Below are positions 27,376 to 39,335 of a stretch of 64,000 bases of DNA, piece by piece. Under the pieces are notes generated by a model. It was given only the letters and a program-made list of their open reading frames with translations. It searched no databases and was not told where the DNA came from. The translations under genes were made by a program, and so were the position numbers. Positions within the stretch are counted from its first letter, which is position 1, and each line of letters starts with the position of its first letter. Origin of the DNA: Scytonema millei VB511283 (GTDB taxonomy: Bacteria; Cyanobacteriota; Cyanobacteriia; Cyanobacteriales; Chroococcidiopsidaceae); NCBI RefSeq assembly GCF_000817735.3, contig NZ_JTJC03000003.1:186001-250000 (forward strand), read 5' to 3'.

Positions 27376-27579
27376 GAGGGGATATGAAGATTTATGAATG
27401 GTTGTCTTTATAGATCGTACATATTTTTGCTAGAAGTGCCAGAGTCGAGAGTCGATCGTGGGGAGTCGCGTCAAGTGGAAGCAAATGTTTCCGTAAAATA
27501 ATAACCGTTTACGGGGATGCACGCTCGGATTAAGCTGAATAGCTGAATCCCAATAATCATTTTTTATTTGCCGAACCTC

Positions 27580-28380
27580 ATGAACAGACGCGATTTATTG
27601 ATTTTATCTGCTGGTGTCGCTACTACACCTCTACTGGTACAAACAGGAACGGGAAATGCTCAAACCAAACCTACAGCCAAAGGCGAAACGGTTACTTTAG
27701 GTAAAGATTTACAGGGATATTACGTTCGTCCCCAAGGCAGCGGCACTTTTCCCGCCATCATGGTTTTTATGGAAGCATTTGGCTTAAACCCGAATATTAA
27801 AAATGTCTGCGATCGCTTCGCCCAAGCTGGCTATGTTGCCCTTGCCCCAGACTTCTATCATGGCGATGTTTTCGACTATAAAGATTTACAAGGAGCAGTA
27901 GCCAAACTGAAATCTTTAAACGACGATACTGTCATGGCTGAAGTCGGACAGGGATTAGACTTCTTAGCCAAGCGCAAAGAGGTAGCTGCCGATCGCATTG
28001 GCGTGACAGGTTTTTGTATGGGAGGCAGATACACGTTTCTCGCGAATGCCGTACATGCCGATCGCTTTCAAGCAGCAGTCAGTTTTTATGGTAGCGGCAT
28101 CGGTGTAGCAAAAATAGGACGCAAGCCCCTACTAGATCGAGTCCCAGCCATGCGATCCCCTATTATGTTAGTTTACGGTGCGGATGATGAGATGATCGCC
28201 GCCGACGAACACGCCCGCATTACCGAAGCCCTTTCCCAAGCGAAAAAACGTTACATCCTCACCGTTTTTCCCAATGCCGGACATGGCTTTTTAAGCGATC
28301 GCCGCGATAGCTACGCCGCCGCCCCAGCCAAAGAAGCATGGGAAATGACTATGAATTTCTTTCAACGATATTTGAAATGA
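27580..28380 (+). CDS. Dienelactone hydrolase family protein, Tat-type signal
   Basis: 266 aa from ATG 27580 (MNRRDLLILSAG). The N-terminus carries a twin-arginine signal (NRRDLL, hydrophobic stretch, then GNAQTK), so the enzyme is likely exported folded. The dienelactone hydrolase fold shows the Cys nucleophile in GVTGFCMGGRYTF, the Asp in YGADDEMI and the His in FPNAGHGF. Family members hydrolyse dienelactone or related esters; the natural substrate in cyanobacteria is unknown. Spacer to the next gene is low-complexity repeats. Confidence 0.9.
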   Translation: MNRRDLLILSAGVATTPLLVQTGTGNAQTKPTAKGETVTLGKDLQGYYVRPQGSGTFPAIMVFMEAFGLNPNIKNVCDRFAQAGYVALAPDFYHGDVFDYKDLQGAVAKLKSLNDDTVMAEVGQGLDFLAKRKEVAADRIGVTGFCMGGRYTFLANAVHADRFQAAVSFYGSGIGVAKIGRKPLLDRVPAMRSPIMLVYGADDEMIAADEHARITEALSQAKKRYILTVFPNAGHGFLSDRRDSYAAAPAKEAWEMTMNFFQRYLK

Positions 28381-28650
28381 TATTTGGTAGTTGGTAGTTG
28401 GTATTTGGTAGTTGACGGTAAACGCTGGCGCTACGCTGCGTGAAGACGGTTGACAGTTGTTTTTTGCTCCCTCAGCCCCCTCAGCCCCCTCAGCCCCCTC
28501 AGCCCCCTCAGCTCCCTTCTCAGCTCCCTCAGCTCCCTCAGCTCTCTTCTCAGCCCCCTCAGCCCCTCAGCTCTCTTCTCAGCCCCCTCAGCTCCCTTCC
28601 CCCGACTCCCGACTCCCGACTCCCGACTCCCCCTTTTCTACAAGTATGTA
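28381..28650. repeat. Heptamer and CCCCTCAG tracts
   Basis: TTGGTAG units, an inverted copy of the CTTCACGTAG...TAGCG block seen at 20969 and 21783, then long CCCCTCAG/CTCCCTCAG and CCCGACT tracts. Small open frames in all three phases encode Ser/Pro/Leu repeats and are not genes. Confidence 0.85.
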
Positions 28651-28719
28651 GTTTAACTAGTTGCACACTATGCTGTTGCTCCGCTAGCCTAACTAAATTA
28701 GTCTAGCTGTCCGATTTAT

Positions 28720-29592
28720 ATGGAAGTAATACACCCTTACTGTGCGGGTTTGGATGTCCAGAAAAAAGCTGTACTGGCGTGCTGTATTACCTCAAACTCA
28801 AAAGGAGAGAGGGTAAGTCAGACGCACAGCTTCAACAATAAAGTGCCGGACTTACTAGCTTTATCTGATTGGCTAGGAAGCAATGGCGTGACTCATATCG
28901 CATTGGATATTACTGGTGAAGACTGGAAAACGGTTTATCACATTCTGGAAGCTAATTTTAGCGTTTTAGTTGTCAATGCCCAGCGGATCAAAGATGTGCC
29001 AGGGCGTAATACCGATACGCCGGATTTTGAATGGCTAGCCGAATTGCTACGTCATGGTTTGATCCGCAACAGTTTTATTCACCCCGTACCGCAAAGAGAC
29101 TTACGAGACTTGATGCGCCAGCGTCATTTCTTAGTCAAAGAACGCCTGCATGTGGTCGATCGCCTTTACAAAGTTTTGGAATCAGCCAATGTTAAACTCG
29201 TATCTATGGTTAGCGATATCATGCATATCTCTGCCCGTGCTTTACTAGTAGCGATCGCCGAAGGAGAAACGAATACTTCTAATGTCAGCGATATTGCGAT
29301 CGATCTACGCCAGCAGCAGCCGCAGGATTCCTATTTTCAACCCGTGCGATCGCACCATCGGTTCCTAATTGCCAATCACCTAAATCACATTGATTTTCTC
29401 GATCGGCAGATTGGCATTTTTAATGACAAAATTGCTGAATACGTGCAAAAGCGGATCGTTCGCATCACAACTTCTGGCACGAACCAAGTACAACCATCCA
29501 CACATGCTACTGCTAACTCCGTGCAAACTGCCAAACTCATACCCAGTTGGGAAGAGGCTTTAGCAGCTTTCTTGAATGGAGGTAGAATCTAG
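28720..29592 (+). CDS. IS110-family transposase remnant (C-terminally truncated)
   Basis: 290 aa with the N-terminal DEDD/RuvC-like domain of IS110 transposases (GLDVQKKAVLACC, ITGEDWKTVYHILE, GRNTDTPDFEWLAELLRHGL) and the following coiled coil (NHLNHIDFLDRQI). The C-terminal IS116/IS110 domain with the catalytic Ser is absent; the protein ends shortly after the coiled coil with AAFLNGGRI. The acidic residue usually Glu in the second motif is Asp63 (ALDITG), and GLDVHK is GLDVQK. It is probably an inactive or repurposed remnant. Element ends cannot be defined; repeats border both sides. Confidence 0.85.
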   Translation: MEVIHPYCAGLDVQKKAVLACCITSNSKGERVSQTHSFNNKVPDLLALSDWLGSNGVTHIALDITGEDWKTVYHILEANFSVLVVNAQRIKDVPGRNTDTPDFEWLAELLRHGLIRNSFIHPVPQRDLRDLMRQRHFLVKERLHVVDRLYKVLESANVKLVSMVSDIMHISARALLVAIAEGETNTSNVSDIAIDLRQQQPQDSYFQPVRSHHRFLIANHLNHIDFLDRQIGIFNDKIAEYVQKRIVRITTSGTNQVQPSTHATANSVQTAKLIPSWEEALAAFLNGGRI

Positions 29593-29745
29593 AAATTTCG
29601 GATTTGAGATTTTGGATTATAGTCTGAGCAATGGCGTTCACTTCAAAGTTTGCTATTGAGGATGCTTGCTGTCGATCGGCAATCCACAATATCTGCTGAA
29701 ATAATTTCTCAATACCTTCAGTTCCAACATCTTGTCACCATTTGA

Positions 29746-29800
29746 CCAATTCAAAATTCAAAATTCACGCATTCAAAATTAACTTTGAATTTTGAATTGG
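29746..29800. repeat. 17-bp perfect inverted repeat
   Basis: CCAATTCAAAATTCAAA (29746-29762) and its exact complement (29784-29800) surround a 21-nt loop. It lies in the 312-bp gap between the IS110 remnant and the next gene. No gene is seen there. Confidence 0.75.
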
Positions 29801-29904
29801 AGCGAAGCGACTTGACTGGGGGTGAGTGCAGAATTTTTCAAAGACACTGAATAAAGGTTTGGCTATTATAGTATCGACCATTACCCAGGTGAGGGGTGAT
29901 TGCT

Positions 29905-30267
29905 ATGGCTCGCTATACTTGTTCGTTTACAGTTGCAACAGTTGCAGATGATGTAGAGTTTTTGCGCCAATTATTGAATCAAGTTTTGCACTCGTGCCAT
30001 TTAGATATTCAACACGATGAAAGCGATTACATGATGGCGCGAGAACGTCTCGGTCAAGTCTCGTTTTCAAAGCTAGTCAAGGTGGAAGCACTCATCGATA
30101 AAACTAACGCTACCAACTCAGCAACACGGGTAAATTTGATTGTAAAAAATGAAGAACTACCAGTTCAAATAGATAATCACTGCTACCAAATGTTTAATTT
30201 AGTCAAGCAGGCGATCGTAGATAATTGTCAATGGCAGTTAGTAGAAACTGCGGTTGAGTCGATTTAG
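29905..30267 (+). CDS. Conserved hypothetical protein, 120 aa
   Basis: Starts MARYTCSFTVATVADDVEFLRQLLNQVLHSCHLDIQ from ATG 29905 (TTG-type starts just upstream are less likely; GGTGAGGGGTG precedes it). A small alpha/beta protein with no membrane segment or recognised motif; two Cys/His-containing segments (LHSCHLD and NHCYQMF) are notable. I think similar proteins occur in other cyanobacteria, but no function is known to me. Convergent with the FHA gene. Confidence 0.7.
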   Translation: MARYTCSFTVATVADDVEFLRQLLNQVLHSCHLDIQHDESDYMMARERLGQVSFSKLVKVEALIDKTNATNSATRVNLIVKNEELPVQIDNHCYQMFNLVKQAIVDNCQWQLVETAVESI

Positions 30268-30334
30268 ATCGAAGCCTTCTACTTTCTGCCTTCCTGGACT
30301 AGTTTGCATCCAGTTTATAGTTTCGCAAACCGAT

Positions 30335-30757
30335 CTAATCGTCAAAATCTGGCATCATATTGGGTCCAATCAGCGTCACATCATATTCATCCAGTGGCGC
30401 TGAGGGAATAGTATCGCGTTTGAGGAGATAGTAGATTGCCCGTACCCTCGGACCAAACACAACTTCGTCCTCGTCTTGAAGATCGTGGACTTGAAGCTTG
30501 CGACCGTTAATTAATAATCCATTAGCACTCGGCTTGCCCTTAGCATCACCGTCTACAATTCGATAGAAGGAACTGCCATCCTCCTGTGGCAATCGAACTA
30601 AAGTAGCATGGCGGCGAGATACAAACTGTGAAAACAGCCGAATATCGCAGCGGGAGTCTCTACCAATAGAATAAACAGGACCGTCTAAAACAAACTCTTT
30701 GCGCCCCTGATCGTCTTCTATAATTAGTAGATGGTTCTGATTGGGTTGTGAAGGCAT
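30335..30757 (-). CDS. FHA domain protein
   Basis: 140 aa, essentially one forkhead-associated domain, which binds phosphothreonine peptides. The key residues are in YSIGRDSRCDIRLF (Gly-Arg) and SQFVSRRHATLVR (Ser-xx-His), followed by SANGLLINGRKL (Asn-Gly). The acidic C-terminal tail (DEYDVTLIGPNMMPDFDD) contains a Thr that could itself be phosphorylated. It presumably acts as an adaptor in Ser/Thr kinase signalling; no kinase gene is nearby. Confidence 0.93.
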   Translation of the reverse strand: MPSQPNQNHLLIIEDDQGRKEFVLDGPVYSIGRDSRCDIRLFSQFVSRRHATLVRLPQEDGSSFYRIVDGDAKGKPSANGLLINGRKLQVHDLQDEDEVVFGPRVRAIYYLLKRDTIPSAPLDEYDVTLIGPNMMPDFDD

Positions 30758-30873
30758 TGAAAGCGGGTTGTGATTTATTGTAGGTTTTGACTCTCTAGAA
30801 TATGTAACCTTTTGAGTTATCCATTACTCAACCACACTCTTGAGTAATCATTCTTGACCTAGTTTAACCTCGA

Positions 30874-33561
<2,688 letters not shown>

Positions 33562-33842
33562 AGGACAACTAGAGTGACTTGCAAAAAAGGCTCAGTAACC
33601 ACTCTAGCGTTATTGCCACCAGTAAAGAAGATTTGTCAGCTACAGCCGCTGGTTTTGAAGCAGAGCTAAAGCTTTTTCCCAGACTTGCGGGCTAAGCTAA
33701 ATAATATTTTGACCGAATTTTCCTGACGAATACTCTTACAGCTTGCACTAAATATTAGATTTTGAGTATTTGCCAAGCTAAAGCGATCGCCTATATTCTC
33801 TGCCCCAAAGTTTTGACTTTTGACTTTTAACTTTTGACTTTC

Positions 33843-35492
33843 TCAAGTAGCCCCACTTCCCAAAATATATAGACTCAACAACGTCCCGCTATTCCAAAGA
33901 CTGTGCAACAACATCGGTGCTAAAAGATTGCGCGATCGCGTGTAAACTATCCCTAAAATTATTCCCAACGTCATTAGCGGTAAAATTTCTGAAAGACTGA
34001 GGTGAGCTAAGGCAAACAAGAAAGCACTCAAAATAATTGCCCACCAAACAGAGATATATCTGGTAAGAGAAGGTAACAGAAAACCGCGAAACAAAAATTC
34101 TTCAAATAAAGGAGCAGCGATCGCGGCAGTGAAAAAGAATATACTCAAAGCTACACTATCTCTTGCTTCCAAAGCTAACGATAACAGTGGATTGCTACCT
34201 CCTTGCCCTTGCCACAATTGTTGATTGATAATTGACACGATCAATACCAAAGGCAAAGCAACGCAATACCCACCAACCCCCCATAATATCCAGTTACTTC
34301 GCCAGTTAAAACGAAACCAGCCTTCAGGTAAGGGAAAAAACGATTTAATCGATAGATATAAAACTCCCAACCCTCCCGCAGCTAGTAATAAGTAATTCAC
34401 TAAAACGTAGAAAGCCTGAATTCTAATTTGTCCGCCTACGGGCTTGACACCAAGGAACGAAAGTGTTAGGGGAATTAACACTTGTCCCATCAGGAAAAAG
34501 CCGACAATAAATACTTGCCAAACTATTTCCCCAGTCCAAGGCGTAACCCAAACTAGATCTTCGTTTCGAGATAGGATAGACTCTTTGCCCTTTCTCGCTC
34601 TCTGAGCTATCAAAAAAATTAGTAACCCTAAGCCAGTCACGCCTGCAAGCCAGGGTAGGCTACCAATAATCGCTAGCTTGACAATTGCTTGTTCGGCGAT
34701 TTCTTGTTGCGCCGCTTGTAGTTGTGCAAATGCATCCTGTCGTTGCTGGAGTTCGTAGAGACGCAACAAAGCGCGATCGCGAAACCATCCATCTAAATTA
34801 GTTTGAATTAACTGCTGCGCGTCAGGCAACAACCGCGCCGGATTGCTCCACAGTCCGATGAGGGCGTTAGCTGTTTCAATAATTGGGGTGTGGGGTGTGG
34901 GGTGTAGGGTGTGGGGTGTCGTAAGTGAAAGACTCTCCCCTTGTCCCCCTTGTCCCCCTTGTCCTCCTTGTCCCCCTTTCAAACTCTCCCAAGTCTTTAT
35001 CGCCTCCGCCGTCTTCCCTTGCTGTGCTTTCAGGATTCCCAAGCGTAAGGTGAGTTCGGCGTTGAGTTTTTCTAGTCGGTCGAGCGATCGCTGTAGGATA
35101 TTCTCTTGGTTAGAACGAGATGTTTCTGTCACTGGTGGAGTGGCAGATTCAGGCTGAGGAGTAGCTGGTGCGGATTCAGGTAGCGATCGCGTTTGTTTGA
35201 GTTGTGCTAAAGCTTTCTGAATGTTTTTCTGGGTTGAAGTCTTAGCTTCCTGATATTGCTCGATTGCCGTTTCTATAGGCTTATCTCCCAACAAAGCTTT
35301 ACGAGCATTAGTCAGATCTTTACCCCTACTATCTTGGGGTTGCCACTCGGCAGCACGCAAGAGCAGATTGGTTTCGTAGAGTTCCAAGCGACTTTGAAAT
35401 TGGGGCTGCTGCCAACTTTGCCATAAAGATGCTCCAGCCAGTAAAACTGTTAAAACCGTCAACGCACTTAAAACTACCCGCTTAATTGTCAT
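33843..35492 (-). CDS. CPBP family intramembrane metalloprotease
   Basis: 549 aa from ATG 35492 (MTIKRVVLSALTVLTVLLAG; longer starts lack a ribosome site). A signal anchor is followed by a soluble helical region (~30-260) and about eight membrane helices. The C-terminal CPBP/Abi domain carries EEFLFRGFLLP (EExxxR), FALAHLSL and HSLWNSG (catalytic His/Asn). CPBP members cleave prenylated or membrane proteins; the substrate is unknown. Residues ~171-204 (GGQGGQGGQ, then TTPHTLHPTPHTP) are encoded by CCCTTGT and GTGTGGG heptamers, again an in-frame repeat insert. It is divergent from the phosphatase gene at 35639. Confidence 0.9.
   Translation of the reverse strand: MTIKRVVLSALTVLTVLLAGASLWQSWQQPQFQSRLELYETNLLLRAAEWQPQDSRGKDLTNARKALLGDKPIETAIEQYQEAKTSTQKNIQKALAQLKQTRSLPESAPATPQPESATPPVTETSRSNQENILQRSLDRLEKLNAELTLRLGILKAQQGKTAEAIKTWESLKGGQGGQGGQGGQGESLSLTTPHTLHPTPHTPIIETANALIGLWSNPARLLPDAQQLIQTNLDGWFRDRALLRLYELQQRQDAFAQLQAAQQEIAEQAIVKLAIIGSLPWLAGVTGLGLLIFLIAQRARKGKESILSRNEDLVWVTPWTGEIVWQVFIVGFFLMGQVLIPLTLSFLGVKPVGGQIRIQAFYVLVNYLLLAAGGLGVLYLSIKSFFPLPEGWFRFNWRSNWILWGVGGYCVALPLVLIVSIINQQLWQGQGGSNPLLSLALEARDSVALSIFFFTAAIAAPLFEEFLFRGFLLPSLTRYISVWWAIILSAFLFALAHLSLSEILPLMTLGIILGIVYTRSRNLLAPMLLHSLWNSGTLLSLYILGSGAT
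34879..34980. repeat. In-frame heptamer insert in CPBP protease gene
   Basis: GGGTGTG units followed by TGTCCCCCT units within the soluble domain of the gene. Confidence 0.85.
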
Positions 35493-35638
35493 GCCACACT
35501 CTAGAATGCGATCGCCCTTCTTGAGCATTATGGCAAGAAACAGCCAGAGGGAAAAATTTTTCCCTAGCGATGGCGATCGCTGCAAGTTAAAATGACCCTG
35601 GCAATAAATTTGAATTCTAAACCTTAGCTCTTATCTAA

Positions 35639-37006
35639 ATGACCACTCGTGTTGTAATCGTGCGCCACGGACAAAGCAGCTATAACGCCGAACGTCGCAT
35701 CCAAGGACGTAGCGATGTTTCAGTCTTAACAGAACGAGGGCGTGAAGATGCCCTCAAAGTCGGCGCAGCCCTTAACAATCTCAACTTTGCCGCTATCTAC
35801 TCCAGCCCGCTGCAACGTGCCAGACAAACAGCAGAAATCGTTCGCAACTGTTTCGCCACAACAACACCTCTAACAGTTACAGAACAGTTATTAGAAATTG
35901 ACCTACCCCTATGGGAAAAGCTCACAGTCCATGAAGTCAAGGAGAAATTTCCCGCAGATTATCGCTTGTGGCACGAGTTTCCTCACGAATTCAAAATGGA
36001 GCTACAAACGCCTCAAGGCACAAAAGAGCATTTTCCCGTCCTCGCCCTGTACCAACAGGCACGGCAATTTTGGCAAGATCTTCTCTCCCGCCATGCTGGG
36101 GAAACTATCCTGATTGTCGGACACAACGGCATTAACCGCGCCCTCCTCAGTACCGCAATTGGCATTTCTCCCAGCCGCTATCATTCCATTCAACAGTCAA
36201 ATTGTGGAATTAGCGTCTTAAATTTTAAACCCCCCTTCCCACCTGCTGAAAGTCAAGGTCAAGGCGGTTCCGTACAGCTTGAATCGATGAATCAACTCGC
36301 CCATTTGGGAAGAGATGTTTTACCATCTTTCCGACCAAACCACCAAGGACAAAGAATCTTACTGATTCGGCATGGCGAAACTGAGTGGAATCGCCAGACC
36401 AAATTTCAAGGGCAAATTGACGTTCCCCTCAATGACAATGGCAGAGAACAAGCCCGTAAAGCAGCAGAATTTCTCAAAACTGTAAAACTCGATTTTGCCT
36501 TCAGCAGTCCGATGCTGCGTCCCAAGGAAACAGCCGAAATTATTTTGCAGCATCACCCCGAAACTCAACTGAAGTTATACGACGGACTCAGAGAAATCGG
36601 TCACGGACTTTGGGAAGGAAAATTAGAAGCAGAAATCGAGCAAACATTTCCAGGGGAATTAGAACGGTGGCGGACAGTACCAGGTGAGGTACAAATGCCA
36701 GAAGGAGAAAATTTACAGCAAGTCTGGGAACGCAGCGTTGTTGATTGGCAGAAGATGCTAGCTTCGGTAGCAGATCGCCCTCAGACAGGTATAGTGGTGG
36801 CACACGATGCCACAAACAAAGTTTTGCTGTGCCATGTTTTAGGCTTATCCACCGCTCAGTTTTGGAACTTCCGCCAAGGTAACGGAGCCGTGACAGTCAT
36901 CGATTATCCTCAAGGCTTAAATGGTTTACCCGTGTTGCAAGCAATGAATATTACCACCCACTTAGGCGGGGGCGTACTCGATAAGACAGCAGCTGGGGCG
37001 TTGTAA
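35639..37006 (+). CDS. Tandem histidine phosphatase (phosphoglycerate mutase-like) protein
   Basis: 455 aa made of two histidine phosphatase superfamily domains. Domain 1 (~1-200) has the catalytic His in VVIVRHGQSSYN and a second His in IVGHNGINRALL. Domain 2 (~235-440) has LLIRHGETEWNRQTKFQGQ and VVAHDATNKVLL. Both active sites look complete. Family members are cofactor-dependent phosphoglycerate mutases or broad phosphatases; the double-domain form is, to my knowledge, frequent in cyanobacteria, but the substrate is not established from sequence. A short Pro/Gln linker (PPAESQGQGG) separates the domains. Confidence 0.9.
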   Translation: MTTRVVIVRHGQSSYNAERRIQGRSDVSVLTERGREDALKVGAALNNLNFAAIYSSPLQRARQTAEIVRNCFATTTPLTVTEQLLEIDLPLWEKLTVHEVKEKFPADYRLWHEFPHEFKMELQTPQGTKEHFPVLALYQQARQFWQDLLSRHAGETILIVGHNGINRALLSTAIGISPSRYHSIQQSNCGISVLNFKPPFPPAESQGQGGSVQLESMNQLAHLGRDVLPSFRPNHQGQRILLIRHGETEWNRQTKFQGQIDVPLNDNGREQARKAAEFLKTVKLDFAFSSPMLRPKETAEIILQHHPETQLKLYDGLREIGHGLWEGKLEAEIEQTFPGELERWRTVPGEVQMPEGENLQQVWERSVVDWQKMLASVADRPQTGIVVAHDATNKVLLCHVLGLSTAQFWNFRQGNGAVTVIDYPQGLNGLPVLQAMNITTHLGGGVLDKTAAGAL

Positions 37007-37017
37007 AGATCGTTGGT

Positions 37018-37130
37018 CATGAAAAAGTCAAAAGTCAAAAGTCAAAAGTCAAAACCAAGAACAACTAACCACGATTTATTACAAATGACATAGGGCGAAG
37101 CCCTTCCCGTAGGGTATGACAAATGACAAA
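37018..37130. repeat. Heptamer tracts before the dihydroorotase-like gene
   Basis: AAAAGTC units, a GGGCGAAGCCCTTCCC hairpin-type block, and AAATGAC units that provide several in-frame ATGs just upstream of 37136. Confidence 0.8.
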
Positions 37131-37135
37131 TGACA

Positions 37136-38476
37136 ATGAGTGAATTACTACGACAAGTACGGGTTATCGATCCGGTGACGGGGAGCGATCGCCAAGCATG
37201 TGACGTGTTAATTGTAGATGGTGCGATCGCGGCAATAGGATCGCAATTGACTGATTATCCGGCTGATACTCAAGTTAAAGACTGTCAAGGCTTGGTATTA
37301 GGCACGGGGCTGGTAGATCTCTACAGCCATTCGGGAGAACCAGGATTTGAAGAACGGGAGACGCTGGCAACTCTTGCAGCTGCGGCTGCTGCTGGCGGCT
37401 TCACGCGCGTCAATTTGTTACCCGATACCATTCCGCCTGTGGATAACTCGGCTGTGGTGTCTAGGCTAATTCAGCAGGAAGCAGGGGGGAGAAGAGAGTT
37501 GAGGGAGCAATTCAAGTCACAAGTCACAAGTCACAACTCGCAATTAATTCCGAATTCCGAATTCCGAATTCCAAATTCTCCTCAGCTCTCTTTCTGGGGT
37601 GCGCTCACAACCGGAGTCCAGGGACAGCAAATGACGGAGTTAGCAGAACTGGGGGCGGCGGGAATTGTGGGCTTTGCTGACGGTCAGCCAATTGAAAATT
37701 GGGGGCTGTTGCGGCGGATGTTGGAATATCTCAAACCTTTAGATAAGCCAGTAGCGCTCTACGCTTGTCACCGTGGTCTGGTTGGCAATGGAGTGGTGCG
37801 AGAGGGTGTTGACTCCATGCGATCCGGCTTACCTGGCAATCCGGCGAGCGCAGAAACAACTGCTCTGGCTGCTCTGTTAGAGTTAATTGCCGCGATTGGT
37901 ACTCCCGTGCATCTGATGCGGGTTTCTACTGCCCGTAGCGTTGAGTTAATCGCAACAGCAAAAGAACGTGGTTTACCAATTAGCGCTAGCACGACTTGGA
38001 TGCATTTATTGCTCGATACCAAAGCCTTGAGCAGTTACAATCCTGCTTTACGGTTAGAACCACCTTTAGGCAATCCCGAAGATGTTTTAGCCCTATGCCA
38101 AGGCGTGCGGACGGGAGTTATAGACGCGATCGCGATCGACCACACGCCCTATACCTACGAAGAAAAAACGGTTGCCTTTGCGGAAGCACCTGCTGGGGCA
38201 ATTGGCTTAGAACTCGCTTTACCCCTACTGTGGGAAAATCTTGTAGCAACTGGAGAATTCTCCGCCTTAGAATTGTGGCAAGCGTTAAGTCACCGTCCAG
38301 CTGGGTGCTTGCAACAGAATGTAGGCGCGATCGCTCCCAACTCGCCAGCTGAATTGATTCTCTTCGACCCCCAACACACTTGGACTGTGACGCAGCAGAC
38401 TTTAAAATCTCGCTCTCACAATACCCCTTGGCTGGGTCAACAAGTCAACGGTCGTGTTGTCAAAATCTGGCTGTAG
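37136..38476 (+). CDS. Dihydroorotase-like protein, probably non-catalytic
   Basis: 446-aa amidohydrolase of the dihydroorotase family (pyrimidine synthesis). The usual metal motif DxHxH is DLYSHSGEPG here: the first His is Tyr and the substrate-binding Arg after the second His is Gly. The other family positions ACHRG, HLMRVSTARS and AIDHTPYTYEEK remain. This pattern is known from inactive PyrC homologues that serve as structural partners of aspartate transcarbamoylase, so a scaffold or altered role is inferred. Residues ~114-149 are an in-frame repeat insert (AGGRRELREQFKSQVTSHNS...). It is convergent with lepB, 8 nt apart. A second homologue lies at 39336. Confidence 0.88.
   Translation: MSELLRQVRVIDPVTGSDRQACDVLIVDGAIAAIGSQLTDYPADTQVKDCQGLVLGTGLVDLYSHSGEPGFEERETLATLAAAAAAGGFTRVNLLPDTIPPVDNSAVVSRLIQQEAGGRRELREQFKSQVTSHNSQLIPNSEFRIPNSPQLSFWGALTTGVQGQQMTELAELGAAGIVGFADGQPIENWGLLRRMLEYLKPLDKPVALYACHRGLVGNGVVREGVDSMRSGLPGNPASAETTALAALLELIAAIGTPVHLMRVSTARSVELIATAKERGLPISASTTWMHLLLDTKALSSYNPALRLEPPLGNPEDVLALCQGVRTGVIDAIAIDHTPYTYEEKTVAFAEAPAGAIGLELALPLLWENLVATGEFSALELWQALSHRPAGCLQQNVGAIAPNSPAELILFDPQHTWTVTQQTLKSRSHNTPWLGQQVNGRVVKIWL
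37479..37582. repeat. In-frame repeat insert in dihydroorotase-like gene
   Basis: AGCAGGG, AGTCACA and GAATTCC units encode a ~35-residue loop early in the barrel, absent from ordinary family members. Confidence 0.85.
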
Positions 38477-38484
38477 ACTCTAAT

Positions 38485-39063
38485 TTAATTCAACTCTCCA
38501 ATTCGGTTGAGAGGCCAAAACCGGACAATTGCCCGACCAATGATATTATCTCTAGGGACAAATCCCCAAAAATGACTGTCATAACTGTTATTGCGGTTAT
38601 CGCCTAAAACTAGGTAAGAATTCGGTGGTACGGTGACGGGTCCGTACTGGTACTGTGGCGGAGCTTCAATATACTTTTCCTGTAAGGGGCGATCGTTGAT
38701 ATAGACTCGCTCCCCTTTGACCTCTACTTTATCCCCTGGTAGTCCAACAATACGCTTAATAAAAGCATCTTTCAGGTTAGGATTATCTTTTTTAATTGTC
38801 TCTGTAGGTGAAAATACGACAATATCCCCCCGTTCTGGCTCGACAAAATGATAGCTGACTTTATCGACAATCAGCTTGTCATACTTTTGGAGTGTCGGAA
38901 CCATTGACTCTGAAGGAATCCAGCGGGCTTCAGCCACAAAGGTACGAATACCCAAAGCCAAAATTACACTCAAGATAATCGTTCTGCCTAGTTCTCCAAT
39001 CCACGATCCTTGGTTGTCTTGAGGAGAATTCTGCTCTGGCACTTGATTTTGGACTCGCGACAT
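38485..39063 (-). CDS. lepB: Signal peptidase I LepB
   Basis: Signal peptidase I removes Sec and Tat signal peptides at the outer face of the plasma/thylakoid membrane. 192 aa with a cytosolic N-tail, one membrane helix ([16 protein letters not shown]), the nucleophile Ser in PSESMVPTL, the general-base Lys in [12 protein letters not shown], and [16 protein letters not shown] (box E). Length is typical of cyanobacterial LepB. It is the only gene on this strand between the two dihydroorotase homologues, so it has its own promoter in the repeat-containing 39064-39335 gap. Confidence 0.96.
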   Translation of the reverse strand: MSRVQNQVPEQNSPQDNQGSWIGELGRTIILSVILALGIRTFVAEARWIPSESMVPTLQKYDKLIVDKVSYHFVEPERGDIVVFSPTETIKKDNPNLKDAFIKRIVGLPGDKVEVKGERVYINDRPLQEKYIEAPPQYQYGPVTVPPNSYLVLGDNRNNSYDSHFWGFVPRDNIIGRAIVRFWPLNRIGELN

Positions 39064-39160
39064 AGATGCTAAATCTTTTGTTTAGGGGGTAGTAGATTAG
39101 AAAAACGTAAAGTGAAAAATGTTGCTTGTTAATCGGATCTATAGAAATTGTATTCTCTCT

Positions 39161-39330
39161 ATTATCAGTTATCAGTTATCAGTGAAGAAAGGGTGTGGGG
39201 TGTGGGGTGTGGGGTGTAGTGAGTGGTGCGTGAGTCATTAATTCGTCCTCTGCTCCCCTGCTCCCCTGCTCCTCTGCACCTGAAGCTTTCTTCTCCCCAA
39301 CTCCCGACTTACGACTTACGACTTACCACT
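39161..39330. repeat. Heptamer tracts between lepB and pyrC
   Basis: TTATCAG, GTGTGGG, CTCCCCTG and TTACGAC tandem units. No gene; the promoters of the divergent lepB and pyrC should lie here. Confidence 0.8.
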
Positions 39331-39335
39331 TCTAT

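Noticed and set aside
28440-28706. Three overlapping open frames encoding Ser/Pro/Leu-rich repeats.
   Set aside because: All three phases are open because of CCCCTCAG tandem DNA; no ribosome site or conserved domain.
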